DNA of 64,000 nucleotides from Ottelia alismoides (Eukaryota > Streptophyta > Magnoliopsida > Alismatales > Hydrocharitaceae), in the NCBI GenBank assembly GCA_037367405.1, contig JAZKJV010003379.1, positions 124,001-188,000 of the forward strand, in the 5' to 3' direction. Of this stretch, positions 12,001 through 22,800 are shown piece after piece. Under the pieces are notes generated by a model, which was given only the letters and a program-made list of their open reading frames with translations, was not told where the DNA came from and did no database searches. Position 1 is the first letter of the stretch, and each line of letters starts with the position of its first letter. The position numbers and the translations under genes were made by a program.

Positions 12001-12255
12001 ACTCACAGTTTGTATCTTCATGCACCTCCCACATATCCATTGATCAAGGACCCTCAAGGTCCTTTCTAAGGTAAGATATAGATCAAGATCATTCATGATG
12101 GCATCCCACAAAACAGAAGCACACTCGTTGCTAGAGAAGATGTACTCTCTTGATATGAGAGATTAAGCGTGTAAACCCTTTGCTCCCTTCCTACCATCCG
12201 GGCATCAGTGAAAGTTCCAAAATGGACACAACAGTCCACCTGCACGATGTGAGAC
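9071..12255 (-). pseudogene. Decayed reverse-transcriptase element of a dispersed plant family, part downstream of the LTR insertion
   Basis: Read on the minus strand, pieces of one protein appear in order across several frames. They are HFGTFTDARMVGREQRV (about 12215), DRIFKYPIATIKSIPPSC and LAFSQALKTVLYQV (about 11870-11770), SSGVAPYNEDTMKVLEAKH (about 11420), SCGRDGLRAQHIL (about 11250), FQFGVGVSGGAKAILHS (about 10950), the RT core VDFSNAYN and VQQGDPLGPLLFSLALHPL, and a YLDDG catalytic box in place of YADD (about 10600). LLGGAVSRDKYF and LLLRSCMGTIKLMFGLRTCQ follow (10410-10230), then a C-x2-C...H-x4-C finger CLLCHKSCLNAFGEHAVHC (about 9650-9590). The tail HVFIPFGFDTFGF...QKGLAAQLVARLP ends at 9071. 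Stops and frameshifts separate the blocks. RT plus terminal zinc finger suggests a non-LTR element, but I cannot assign a clade. A second fragment is at 40116-40349. Confidence 0.75.
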
Positions 12256-12259
12256 ACCA

Positions 12260-12578
12260 TGTTAGAAAATCGGAAGCGGAAGCTTAAACATGGAAAAGAT
12301 AAATAACAAGAAGAAAAGAAGAACGGGATTTTACGTGGAACCCTACTCCAGAAGGAGCGGGATGAAACCACGGGAGAAGCCCTCAATGGGGCGTGTTTGT
12401 CTATTGACTTTCTCAATGAGTACAGGAGGTCTGGGGCTCTTTATATAGCCTCTCCAGAGCCTCCAAGTCCCACCGTTGGACGATGTGGGACTAAACACTG
12501 GATGGGGTAAATGGATCTCCTCCAGGATCCATTTACCCTGTTACAACATAATGGACGCATACAACGAATGCTCCAACA
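12260..12578 (-). repeat. 3' LTR of the young non-autonomous element
   Basis: 319 bp, starts TGTTGGAG and ends CTAACA on the minus strand, with the polypurine tract immediately inside (12579-12592). Confidence 0.85.
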
Positions 12579-13256
12579 CTCCCCCTCAAGCTGGAGCATG
12601 CAATGCTCAGCTTGGACAAACAGACAGAAACTCAACTCAATGCTACAAGACACTACGGACAATATCAACCCAACGCGCACATGCTGCAGTCGAGGACGTT
12701 GCTTCTCATGCTGTGCAGGTGAGGAGGACGAACGGGCTGGAGTGTGAGTCAACTGAAGACTCGGAATCTGACTATCGAGTCTGAACTTGCGCCTGAAGTC
12801 TCCTCGTCGGAGAACTGGGTCTCTCCCATCTGGCTCAGAGAATGGTGCACTGCTCTGGTGTACCTATGATACCACATGAAAACCCTTGCCAACATATGGC
12901 ATAGGGAATGGTCATCTACTCTGGAGTCCCTATGGCTCACATGAAAACTCTGGCCTGACAACTAGAAGAATGATGGGGACCTCTGACAATGATGGCAACT
13001 TATGCTCATCTGACAATGACCGCACACTCGTGCGTGTCTGAAACTGGAGACTCGGAAACAATCGTCGAGTCTGAACAACCGTAGAGTCTGATCAACTGGC
13101 TGGTCTGGAGACTGGTATCTGAATCTGGCTCCGGAATACAAGACCTGTGACTTTACATATACTCCCCCTTTCTCCCATACTTGTCGGAACATGAACAACG
13201 ACAAAGTTGGGAGAAGACAAGATAAATAGGGGGTAAACAACAAGAACATGAAACTT

Positions 13257-13650
13257 GCATCTTTTCTTTTTTTTTTTAACCGCAAATTTTTTTATAAGCC
13301 ATTCCATCATTTTTTTCGGCTTTTGCATCAACAAAATTTTTTTTTAAATAAGCCGTCACATTTTTTTACGGCTTTTGATCATTTTTTTTTCAATTTGCGT
13401 ACGGCTTTTTCAAATGTACGTGCCTTTTCATTTTTTTTTTGAAACAATTTTTTTTTCATCGGCCCACTTGGGCCCAACTCTCTCCTTTTTTTTTAATCGT
13501 CTGGTCTCTCTTCTCCGTCATTTTATTTTTTTTTTATACAGCCCAAAGGGCCCAACCTTCAAAACTCACTCCTCCCCTTTTTAATATCGGCCCAGCAGCC
13601 TCTCTTTTTTTTCTGGACCTTCCCCTTTTATTTTAATACAGCGCATTTTT
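13257..13650. repeat. T-rich low-complexity tract
   Basis: Runs of 7-10 T separated by short mixed words (CGGCTTTTGATC, CAGCCCAAAGGGCCCAAC). It is A-rich on the element's own strand. Not coding. Confidence 0.7.
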
Positions 13651-14656
13651 TTTATTTTGAACCGTACAGCCTTTAGGGTTCCCAATCGTGGGAACCCCAC
13701 CTCTCAAAGACGCCGCCCCCTTCGGGGCTTCTTCTTCATGTGTCGCCGCCAATTGGAGGCGCGCCTCTGCGCTGCTAGAGGGATCGTCGGGCGATGCCGA
13801 CAACTGAGATGCACGCCTGCGCGCGAGCAGGCGGGGAGAAATCACTGGAGGTATGCGGGTCCTAGATGCCTGCCGCCGAGGGCTTGAGAGAGGAGCGGCT
13901 CCACCTGGTTGCGTGCGCCGCTTGGAGATCTGGTGGAGATTGCACCGCGCGCCTGGATGCGCGCTTGAAGGGAGGAGGCGCGCCTGGATGCGCGATGGCA
14001 TCGCCAGCAAGGGAGGTACGCGCGGGAGATCTGGCTTCGTATGGGGCGTAACCTGTTGTTGATCGAGGGGGTTGCGCCGGAGGTCTTTAAAAAAGGGACT
14101 GCGGTATTGCGTTGCACCCTGGAGGTTTCGCCCAAAGAAGGAATCGCCTGGGATCGCCAGAAGAGGGGACACGGCCTTTTTTTTTTGTTGCCCGATATAC
14201 GCCGCCTCCCGGAGGGATTGAGCACAGCCCCTGCCGCCGTTGATCTTCATGGAGGAGCACAAAGGGGTCTGGAGTTTGAACTTGGACATGATAGAGATAG
14301 ATGCAGGGGCCGTTGATTCAGGATCCCGCACCCCATCTCACCGCTTGAAGCACTGATAGGGCTACGGCCTGTTGAGAAGATGCGGCAGGAGCTTGGAGCT
14401 CTTGCGATGGAGACGGTGGAACCCTCAAATCACGTGGGGCTCATGCCTGGATCTGCTTTTAGGACTTCGATCGAAGCCCTGAATGACGTGAACAGAATCA
14501 TGGTTCCAGGAAACCCTAATCTTCTAATTCAGATTTTAATCTTTGAACAGAAATTTGAATGATACATCAATCTTTAAGAACTCCAAAACTTGAATCTCGA
14601 ATACAAAAGAAATAATGAATATAAAACTCCTCGAGAATCGACCTGCTCTGATACCA

Positions 14657-14975
14657 TGTTAGAAAATCGGAAGCGGAAGCTTAAACATGGAAAAGATAAA
14701 TAACAAGAAGAAAAGAAGAACGGGATTTCACGTGGAACCCTACTCCAGAAGGAGCGGGATGAAACCACGGGAGAAGCCCTCAATGGGGCGTGTTTGTCTA
14801 TTGACTTTCTCAATGAGTACAGGAGGTCTGGGGCTCTTTATATAGCCTCTCCAGAGCCTCCAAGTCCCACCGTTGGACGATGTGGGACTAAACACTGGAT
14901 GGGGTAAATGGATCTCCTCCAGGATCCATTTACCCTGTTACAACATAATGGACGCATACAACGAATGCTCCAACA
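14657..14975 (-). repeat. 5' LTR of the young non-autonomous element
   Basis: 319 bp, near-identical to 12260-12578. The primer-binding site abuts its inner end. Confidence 0.85.
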
Positions 14976-15294
14976 CACCCTAAGTCTCAACAGAACAAGA
15001 TTGCAAGAGCTCACGATGTGTTTGATGTGCGGGGGAACAAGCTATAAGAGGAATCTCTCCTTCTTCCAAGTCAGACATAGTGGAGGCCGTCTTGATGGGA
15101 GAAGGGGACAACGACGAGCCAACAACGTCACACGTCAAGGTGTGCATAAACCTCTTCGACGGTGAAAAGACAAAGCTCCACCATACGGTGGTGGAGAAGT
15201 TGATGTTGATAGAGCAGAATGGGGTGGACGGAGGGAAGGGGATGCTGGGTACGGGGAGGCAGGGATTGCTGGGCGTAGGGACCATTGAATGCAA
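14976..15294 (-). other. Possible upstream continuation of the split reverse-transcriptase element
   Basis: Directly beyond the LTR element, a 105-codon minus frame (15294-14980) contains MSDLEEGEIPLIACSPAHQ and ends next to the insertion site. By position it should be the 5' part of the element whose remainder begins at 12255. I do not recognise a domain, so this is positional inference only. Confidence 0.3.
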
Positions 15295-15715
15295 TCAGTC
15301 GGGGCGGGGCTGCATGCAGGCCACGGGGCGAGGGTGACGGAAGGGGGAGGACTGGGGAGGCGTTGGACGGGGGAGGGCGGAAGGGGTTGGGGAGCGGCTG
15401 GGGAGGTGCTGGGCAGGGGAGGTGGGCAGCCTGGGCAGTGGCTTCAGGTGGAAGGTGGAGGCGTTGGGCAGGGGAGGACATGAGGAAGGGCGGAAGGGGC
15501 TGGGGAAGGTCGGGCGGGAGGGGTTGGGGTGGTCGAGCCAAAGGATTGAAATGGTTGGGGAGCGGTTAGGGAGGCGGCTGGGGAAGGTTAGGCAGGAGGG
15601 GTTGGGGTGGTCGGGCCGAAGGGTGGAAGGGGTTGGGGAGCGGATGGGGAAGGTCGGGTGGGAGGGGTTGGGGAGCAGTTGGGGAGGCGGCTAGGGAAGA
15701 TTGGGCGGGTAGAAG
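15220..15715 (+). repeat. G-rich minisatellite-like block
   Basis: About 500 bp of degenerate units built from GGAAGGGGTTGGGGAGCGG, GGTCGGGCGGGAGGGG and GGCTGGGGAGG. Many runs of three or more G lie within a few bases of one another, compatible with G-quadruplex folding of the plus strand. Open frames on both strands are by-products of composition. Confidence 0.7.
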
Positions 15716-15770
15716 TTTGAACTACAGGAAACCTGGACGAGAGGTTTTCTTTTACCATTTAGATACTTTA

Positions 15771-16264
15771 GTATTCGTTTGGGGATAGCCCCAACAATAA
15801 GGTTGTTATTCCTCTTTCCTCCTCTCTCCTTCCTCTTACGACTATTCCCCCATGCACACATGTCTCTACTTTTATTCAACCCTTATTCCTACCCTTATCC
15901 CACTTTACTTAGGGCCTGTTCGTTTGGAGAATAGGCCCTGGAATAAGGGGCCTATTCTCCATTCGACACGATTTCCCGTGGTACGATTATTCCTCCTCAT
16001 TCTATCTTATTTCACTATTATTCCTATCTTTATCTCACATTACCTACCTTTATTTCATCTCATTCTCCTTATTCCTATTCTCCAGCCGAACACATAATAG
16101 ACCCTTATTCTCCTTATTCCCAATCCTTATTCCTGCTTATTCCCGAACCGAACGGGCCCTTACCCTTATTACACCTTATTTTGTTCTTCCAGCCGAACAA
16201 AAACAACACCTTATTCCAGCGTATTCCTCAACCTTATTCCTGCTTATTCCCGAACTGATCGCAC
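15771..16264. mobile_element. Tourist-like MITE (outer), split by a second one
   Basis: Left end GTATTCGTTTGGGGATAG follows TTA (15768-15770); right end TTATTCCCGAACTGATCGCAC precedes TTA (16265-16267). These are degenerate forms of the GGGCCTGTTCGTTTGG-type TIR of PIF/Harbinger MITEs. Its interior is interrupted at TTA by the copy at 15912-16159. Confidence 0.6.
15912..16159. mobile_element. Tourist-like PIF/Harbinger MITE (inner)
   Basis: 248 bp with TIRs GGGCCTGTTCGTTTGG and its inverse CCGAACCGAACGGGCCC, flanked by TTA at 15909-15911 and 16160-16162. Internal words TTATTCC are shared with the host MITE around it. Confidence 0.8.
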
Positions 16265-16299
16265 TTAGAGTTATTAGATCATGTCTTTAATTTAGTTTT

Positions 16300-17837
16300 G
16301 GGGTTTTATTACTTGTCTTGGATATTGAAATATTAGTTATGCCCCTCCCTTTTATGTCCCTGACTTCTTGCATTGCTATCGCTTTTGCCCTTCGGGTTAG
16401 TTGTCATTCACTCGCATCCCAAATGTACGTTAACTTTTGGGACATAAGGGTAATCAGATTATTGGGGTAGATGCGTCTTCACCTCCCTCGCCTCCCTTCT
16501 CCTCCATTGCCCCTCACCTCCTCCACCTCCCTCATCCTCCGACCCCCCTCCTTCATCCTCCTCCATCGTCTCCCCTGCACATCCTCTAGCCTCCTCCTCC
16601 ATTGTTGAAGGTCCTGTGAGATAGTGATTAGGATGATTCTTCCTCTGTTGAAGGCTCTTTGAAGCACCTATAGAAGAAGAAAAAGATTCTTGATCCTCTT
16701 CTCCCAATGCAGGAGTCCATCTCATCCTTATCTAATCCGCGTTGCTCGCAAAACAAAGGGGAAAGGAAGGTTTTATGTATCATTGTTGGACATGTAACGA
16801 AGCTCGTGTTGTTGCGGGCCTATCTTTCAGTTGCTCAAGTCAAGTAGAAGAATGCACCCATTTGGGACCTTTAACTTCCACAGGAATGGCGGCGAGAGTG
16901 GCAATAGTAGAGTGTAGAGATGAGAGGATTGTGGTGGAGACTCGAGTGATGGTGGTTGTATGCAAGAAGATCCTTGCAACTGGCGACCTCCCCACTTTCA
17001 TCAACATCTACAACATCTTTAGCGTACCGGCAATCGTCGAGTACAGTCTCATAAAGGTGGGACTAGAAGCTATGTTATTTTCACACGATTCATTTATGTT
17101 TGTTCCCATATTCACATTGTAAACGCAAGAAATGTTGTAGTCATCACCGTTTGTCCTTACCAATTCTTCATTTTTTCTCCTTATTCGTCTTCCAATCGAT
17201 CCATTTCTTATTCTCGAATCTTCTATACCATTTCCCCTTCCCTTTGAGTTCAACAAAAGCTATGTATTCTCATATTTGGGCGTCGATTTTGTCATATTTT
17301 TGTACCCAAATCACAGTTGTGATATATGCAATCTCGTTGCATTTGCATTAAGAGGAACCTACACTTACAAGGGATGGTGATGGATTGGGGGATGTTAAGG
17401 GCGGTGGACAAGAAGATATACGATGGTAAGGGGCTGGAGGGCGAGATCGGCAGCGGAAGAGGAAGGGGCTAGAGGGGATGTGGGTAGAGGAGGAGGAAGG
17501 GGTTGGAAGGGGAGGTCGGTAGATGAGAATGAAGGGTCTGGAGGGCGAGGTCAGCGGGGGAGGAAGGGACTGGAGGGTAAGTTTGGCAGGGGAGGAAGGG
17601 GTTGGAGGCGAGGTCAGTAGAGGAGGCATGTTGATTTGTTTTTGACTATAATACCCCTCTTAACTACGCCGTGATTTGAAAAAAAATCATGTTTTAGGTC
17701 ATCTCATTAACTGACAAACTAATGGAAGGACACAAGTGATAATAATGCAAGAAGTCAAAGATATAATTGATATTTCAATAAAGGGAGGGGTATAACTGAT
17801 ATTGTAATATCTATGAAAGGCACAAGTGATAAAACCC
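16300..17837. mobile_element. Mutator-like element, family B, 1.5 kb with unknown cargo
   Basis: Inverted ends of about 100 bp (16300-16400 and 17735-17837) share GGGTTTTATYACTTGT, ATCAGTTAT and CCCCTCCCTTT with the family members at 30092-30351 and 49671-50940. The flanks TTTAGTTTT and TTTATATTT match at 7 of 9. The interior has a C-rich patch at 16480-16620, a 126-codon plus frame 16742-17122 without a recognisable domain, and a G-rich patch at 17380-17630. No transposase. Confidence 0.65.
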
Positions 17838-17846
17838 TTTATATTT

Positions 17847-17956
17847 TTATTTTCATGTAACCCCTTGAGGGGCCCTTATGTAATTATTACTTTTTGGGCT
17901 TTAGGATTTCATGCTATATAAGAAGCCCCATGCCCTGGAATAGAACATCTCATTCA
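17847..17956 (+). promoter_or_regulatory. Probable Copia LTR/leader promoter segment interrupted by the L1
   Basis: GTAACCCCTTGAGG..., a TATA-type GCTATATAAGAAGCC at about 17911-17925, then the L1 target AGAACATCTCATTCA. Removing the L1 joins this to 23353 onward. The layout resembles an LTR promoter whose element continues to the gag relic at 26 kb. Low certainty. Confidence 0.35.
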
Positions 17957-17962
17957 GCTACG

Positions 17963-19859
17963 ATGCTCCCTTCTCCCCCCCCTGACCCACCCCCTGACCC
18001 GCCGCCGCTCATCCACCCTAACCCTAGCCGTCCCGTGCCCGCCCTGTCATCGCTGGCGCCTCCATTAGTAGACAAGCAGCCCCCCACCCTCTCCGCTCCC
18101 CCTCTGCCCCCCACCTCTCCGTCTGCTTCTCCGGCCCGCTCTCACCCCACACGCCCCACCGTCGCCCCGACCTCCATTCCGCCTCCTACCCACTCGTCGG
18201 AACCCCGCCATCGCTACCCATGGACCCCCACCTCATGAACCTGCTCCCCTCAACCCATCCCCTCACCAGGTCTGTCTCCCCTCTTTCCCTCTCTTTGATG
18301 CTGCTCCTCTCAGCGCTCCAGTCAATGGGAGGCCATCGCTGGGAGTCGACCCTTTTGGTCAGGCGGGTGTTGCTGTCGGCCCCTCCTGGCGGGATGTCTG
18401 CACTACTGCTCGTCCGGTGTTGCCCTCTCGTAGGATGGCTTTTGTGAAGCCTGTGGTTGTCGCCGGTGAGGAAGTGGCGTTCGCATCGGAGGATGACATT
18501 TGCTCTCTGGAGAAGGTATAGGCTAACACCATAGTCTTCTACGTCCTGGGCAAGAGCCCTTACCGAAAGCTGCTGTCCTCCTTTATTGAGAAGGTTTGGA
18601 AGCCCTCTGGGGGGTTCAAGCTCTTCCCAAGGCCTAATGGCTTCTTCTTCCTGAAACTGGCTTCTGATGACGCATGCCAACGCATTCTCGATGGAGGACC
18701 TTGGCTCTTCCAAGGTCGTTTCATGGTCCTCAGAAGGTGGGAGGCCGGCTCTTGCCTCGAAAGAGACCTCCTATCGGAAATTCCGCTATGGGTCAAGTTC
18801 CATGGATTGAGTCTCGGCCACTGCTCTGAAGCCATCCTCAACAAATTAGCCAGCCTCCTTGGGACGCCGTTATTCATGGATGCGGCTACGGCATCGGGCC
18901 AACGGGAAGGATTTGCTCGCTGCTGTATATCCATTCACGCCTCCAAGGTAATCCCTGATGCTGTTCCACTCGTCTTCTTTAACGGGCGCCGCCAGATGAT
19001 CGGGGTTGAATTGGAGTGGCGGCCCCAAACATGCTCTCGATGCATCTCCTTTGATCACAGTACCACCAGGTGCCCGTACTATGTGGATATTCCGACTCCG
19101 TGTCCTCCGGTGAGTCCTTTGACCGGTTTGCAAGGGGATGGTACTGATGGCGCTACTCAGACGCCCATAACAACAACTTCATCGCTCCTGGAGCCCACAT
19201 TACGGGCGCCTGAGATGCCTCAGGGTCCCACGACCTCACACTCACCCCCTATGGCCCAGGGACATGGGGGCTGCCTACCCCAAAATGTGCCTCCGCTGGC
19301 GTCTGGAGATCGCCATTCCCCCACTCAGAGACACCTCTGCTCACCCATTGGGGTCGTGGGAGCCATCATTCCAAACCAGTTCATCTCCGGTGGCCTTCTC
19401 AACTGCCTTGATCGCCAAAGCGTCTCACCCCTGCCAGCAATCCCTGCTGATGAACCACATATTTCTTCAATTGAGGTGTCAACGTCCAAGGCCTTATGTT
19501 CGAACTCATCGGCCTCCGCTGACCTTGTTGTCTCGGATAATTTGGGTGGTGGCCCATCGACTAGCAAGGTCGCGCGAAGGCAAGCGGGTAGACCATTCAG
19601 TGCTTTCCCGTTCGGCTCGAGGGCCCTGATGCAACGTATTACCCCTACTGCACGTAAGCAGGTGCAAAAGGGGGCCCCTGACATTGACCTTAACTCCCCC
19701 AACGCGGAAGGCCACCATTCTTTCTGCGGGGAGCAAACTGCAGAACCTGCTACCATGGTGGAGGCCAACCCCCGTTGGGCCACGGTATCGCACAAGAAAA
19801 AGAAGGCCGGGAATGGCCAATACAATGAATTGGGCAGGGCTGCCCAACAAAGACTTTAA
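17963..19859 (+). pseudogene. L1 ORF1 (DUF4283-type RNA-binding protein with zinc knuckle), damaged
   Basis: Nucleic-acid-binding protein that packages LINE RNA. The N-terminus is proline-rich (MLPSPPPDPPP). The frame changes near 18190-18240 in low-complexity sequence, and a TAG at 18519-18521 replaces a probable CAG before ANTIVFYVLGKSPYRK. Beyond it the frame is open to the TAA at 19857. DUF4283 landmarks are GPWLFQGRFMVLRRWE (about 18695), then IPLWVKFHGL and the knuckle-like C-x2-C-x4-H-x4-C in CSRCISFDHSTTRC (about 19035-19075). The C-terminal third is low-complexity linker ending WATVSHKKKK. With one stop and one frameshift the chromosomal copy probably cannot make full ORF1p. Confidence 0.85.
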
Positions 19860-22800
19860 TGTCTATAACTACTTGCAACGTGCGCGGGCTTAACAAGCCG
19901 CGCAAGCAGAAGGCAGTCCTCAAAATGCTAACCGATATGAATTCGGAAATCATTGGGCTTGTTGAGACAAAAATCAGACCTGATTATAGGGGGAGGTTTG
20001 CCTCTCGCCTACCCTCGGGCTGGGATCATATTCATAATGATACTGCCCTTGGCCGTATCTACGTCCTGTGGAAGGCTTCCTCATGGTCCTGCTCTCCCAT
20101 CCGTATATCTCCTCAGTCGATTTCCCTCTCTTGCGTCAACTCTGGGGGTCTTGCCATCGCCCTCACGGTTGTCTATGGGGCTAATAACCCCGTGGACAGG
20201 CATGTCCTGTGGGAGGACCTCAAATCCATCAACCTATCTGATAACTTGCCTTGGCTGGTTCTTGGAGACTTTAACACTGTGCGGTTTTGTAGTGAAAAAC
20301 GTGGGGGCAGAACCCCGCCAAGGAGTACATTGGACGCCTTCAATGACTGCATTGATTATTGTGGTTTATTGGATATGGAAGCTTCCGGGAACCATTGGTC
20401 TTGGACCAACTCCTCCATTGGGCCCTCTCGCATTGCTGCGAGACTGGACCGTGCTCTTGTCAATGACGCATGGCTGAACCTCTTTCCGGATGCTAAACTG
20501 AAATACTCACCGCTATCGTCCTCAGACCACCTTCTCCTCTCTGTCGCTATTGCAGGATTTGCGGGGGGACGGAAACCCTTCCGCTACTTCGACTATTGGG
20601 CTGCTAGACCTGGTTATTCTGAGATTGTATCTAATGCTTGGCACTCTTCTAAGCGGGGAAACCCGCTTTTCTGTCTGCAACAAAAGATCAAGTCTGTGAA
20701 GCGTAGCCTTAAGGAGTGGGCGGCAAAGGAAGCAAATATTTTCAGGGAAGTTAAGGAGCTTCAAGGGGTTCTCTCCTGCATAAACGATGTCCTTGCTGTT
20801 GATCCTTTGGACCCTTACGTGGCGCAACTTGAGGGGGATGCAAAGTCCGCCTTGGCTAGCCTTGACATGGATCTGGAGTCTGCGTGGCGGCAAAAGAGCC
20901 GCGTAGATTGGCTTATGCTTGGGGATCGAAATACGAAATACTTCCATCTTGCGGCTAGGGGTCGCATTGCAAGAAACTCTTTGCCAACTCTTATTGACCA
21001 AAATGGGTGTGCGGTGGATAAAAGGCTTGAGGTTGCTTCGGCTGCAGTTGAATTCTTCTCCAACTTGCTTAGCCCGCCACTGCCACGCCCCCTGCGTGTG
21101 GACCCTCCCCCACCGAAATTCTGTCTCACGGATGAGGCGCGTGCTTGGCTTTGTCGCCCGTTCTCTGAGGACGAAGTGTGGAATGCATTGCGTGACATCC
21201 CCTCTTCAAAAGCGCCTGGCCCTGATGGGTTCAATGTCGGTTTCTTCAAACGTCACTGGAGCTTAGTCAAAGGAGATGTCTGTGCTGCTATGGATTTCCT
21301 TCACCGTGGGGGCAGCATGGTTAGAGAGGTCAACCACATCTTCTTGACCCTCGTACCTAAATCCGCTACAGCGAGTGGGCTGAGCGACTTCAGGCCAATC
21401 TCTTGCTGTAATGTTTCCTACAAGATCTTCTCTAAGCTTCTTTCTTCGCGCCTCGCGCTTGTCTTGCCAAAGCTTATTTCTCCCAACCAATTCACCTTCG
21501 TCAGAGGAAGATCTATTGGGGATAGCACTCGTCTCGCCCAGGAGCTCTCTTGCGGTTTTGACAGGAAAGGTAGCCGCCTCTGTGCATGCATGAAAATTGA
21601 TCTGACAAAAGCCTTTGATTCAATCGAGCACTCTTTCATTCTCCGTTGCCTAGACTCAATGGGTTTCGATCCAGTTTGGATTGGGTGGATATCCAACTGC
21701 ATCGCTACCACTTCTTTTTCCATTCTGGTGGATGGCTCGCCTTCGGGTCTCTTCAAGGGGACGCGTGGCCTCAGACAGGGGGATCCCCTGAGCCCTCTTT
21801 TGTTTGTGATTGCTCTGGAGGCTCTCACGTCTTTGGTGGAAACTGCGGTGGGGGATGGCAGGATCAAGCCGCCGGGCCATGCTAGGATTCATGCTCCAAC
21901 CCACTTGGTTTATGCAGATGACCTCATGTTCTTTTGCAGAGGCTCCTCGGCTTCATTGCTTGCAATCAAAAATATCCTCGATGTCTTTGAAGGCATGTCT
22001 GGCCTTAAAATGAACGGCCGAAAGAGTAGGCTCTATAGGCCCAAAGCGGCCTCTATGGGTGACTTCGGGCTCACGCTCCAGTTGGGCATGTTGAGTCGTA
22101 CGCTTCCTACTTCTTACCTGGGCATACCTCTGGATTCTTCTTGCGGGAGGAGATCTGTTGCTCGTATTTTGGAGGATAAAATCCGGGTTCTGCTTGGGGG
22201 CTGGAAAGCTTGCGCCCTTTCTCTCCCGGGCCGTTTCCAGCTTATCAACTCGGTCGTGGCAGGTGTGGCCCTCTATTGGGCTGCAGGTACTATTATTCCA
22301 GTTGGTGCTGCTCGTCGGGTCGACAAGATGTGCGCGGATTTCCTATGGGGCTTCGGGCGACACCATGTCAGCTGGGCCACGGTTTGCAAACCGAAGATTG
22401 AAGGTGGGTTGGGGATGCGCTCTTTGGTTACTCTGCGGTTAGCTATGATCGTTTCTTGGACTTGGAGGTTACTTTGCTCGGACTCCTCCCTTTGGGCTCG
22501 GTTTTTGCGTGACAAATATCTCCATTCCACCTCCTTTTGGGACACTCTCCCAAAAGGGGGGGATTCTCTAATTTGGAAATTGATGTTGAGGGCTAGGCCC
22601 ATAACCAGCAGTGCTATCTCTCACTCCGCCAATGGCTATCTTTGGACCCGTTCGCCTGCAGGTTTCTCATTTAGGGGGGCGGTTGACTTGGTCCGTCCCC
22701 ATTCTGCACCATTCTCTTGGGCCAAGGTGGTTTGGAATAAACGTGCTGTGTCGAGGCACTCGGTCACCCTCTACCTTGCTTCTCTAGATAGATTGCCGAC

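Larger units (their letters stand above)
12260..14975 (-). mobile_element. Young non-autonomous LTR retrotransposon (LARD/TRIM-like, 2.7 kb)
   Basis: Two 319-bp direct repeats (12260-12578 and 14657-14975) differ at one position that I found (T/C in the GGGATTTYACGTGG word). On the minus strand the 5' LTR is at the right and ends ACA, followed by TGGTATCAGAGC (tRNA-iMet primer site, 14656-14645). The purine tract GAGGGGGAG precedes the 3' LTR at about 12580. Flanks CACCA (12255-12259) and CACCC (14976-14980) are a 4/5 target duplication. The 2.1 kb interior has no gag, protease, integrase or RT; it holds a homopolymer-T stretch (about 13257-13650) and a GC-rich block (13690-14330) with only chance frames. 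Its LTR minus-strand sequence has a TATATAAAGAGCCCC promoter. It interrupts the reverse-transcriptase relic. Confidence 0.85.

Noticed and set aside
13633..14331. 232-codon minus frame in the non-autonomous LTR element
   Set aside because: No gag, knuckle or other motif; Arg/Ser/Pro-rich and GC-driven, with competing open frames on the other strand.
15128..15694. Several Gly- or Pro-rich frames of 60-137 codons
   Set aside because: Produced by the G-rich minisatellite; no domain in any frame.
16742..17122. 126-codon plus frame in the family B MULE
   Set aside because: No domain recognised; kept only as unknown cargo rather than called a gene.
18186..18713. 175-codon minus frame antisense to L1 ORF1
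   Set aside because: Shadow of ORF1 coding sequence; the plus-strand DUF4283 reading explains the region.
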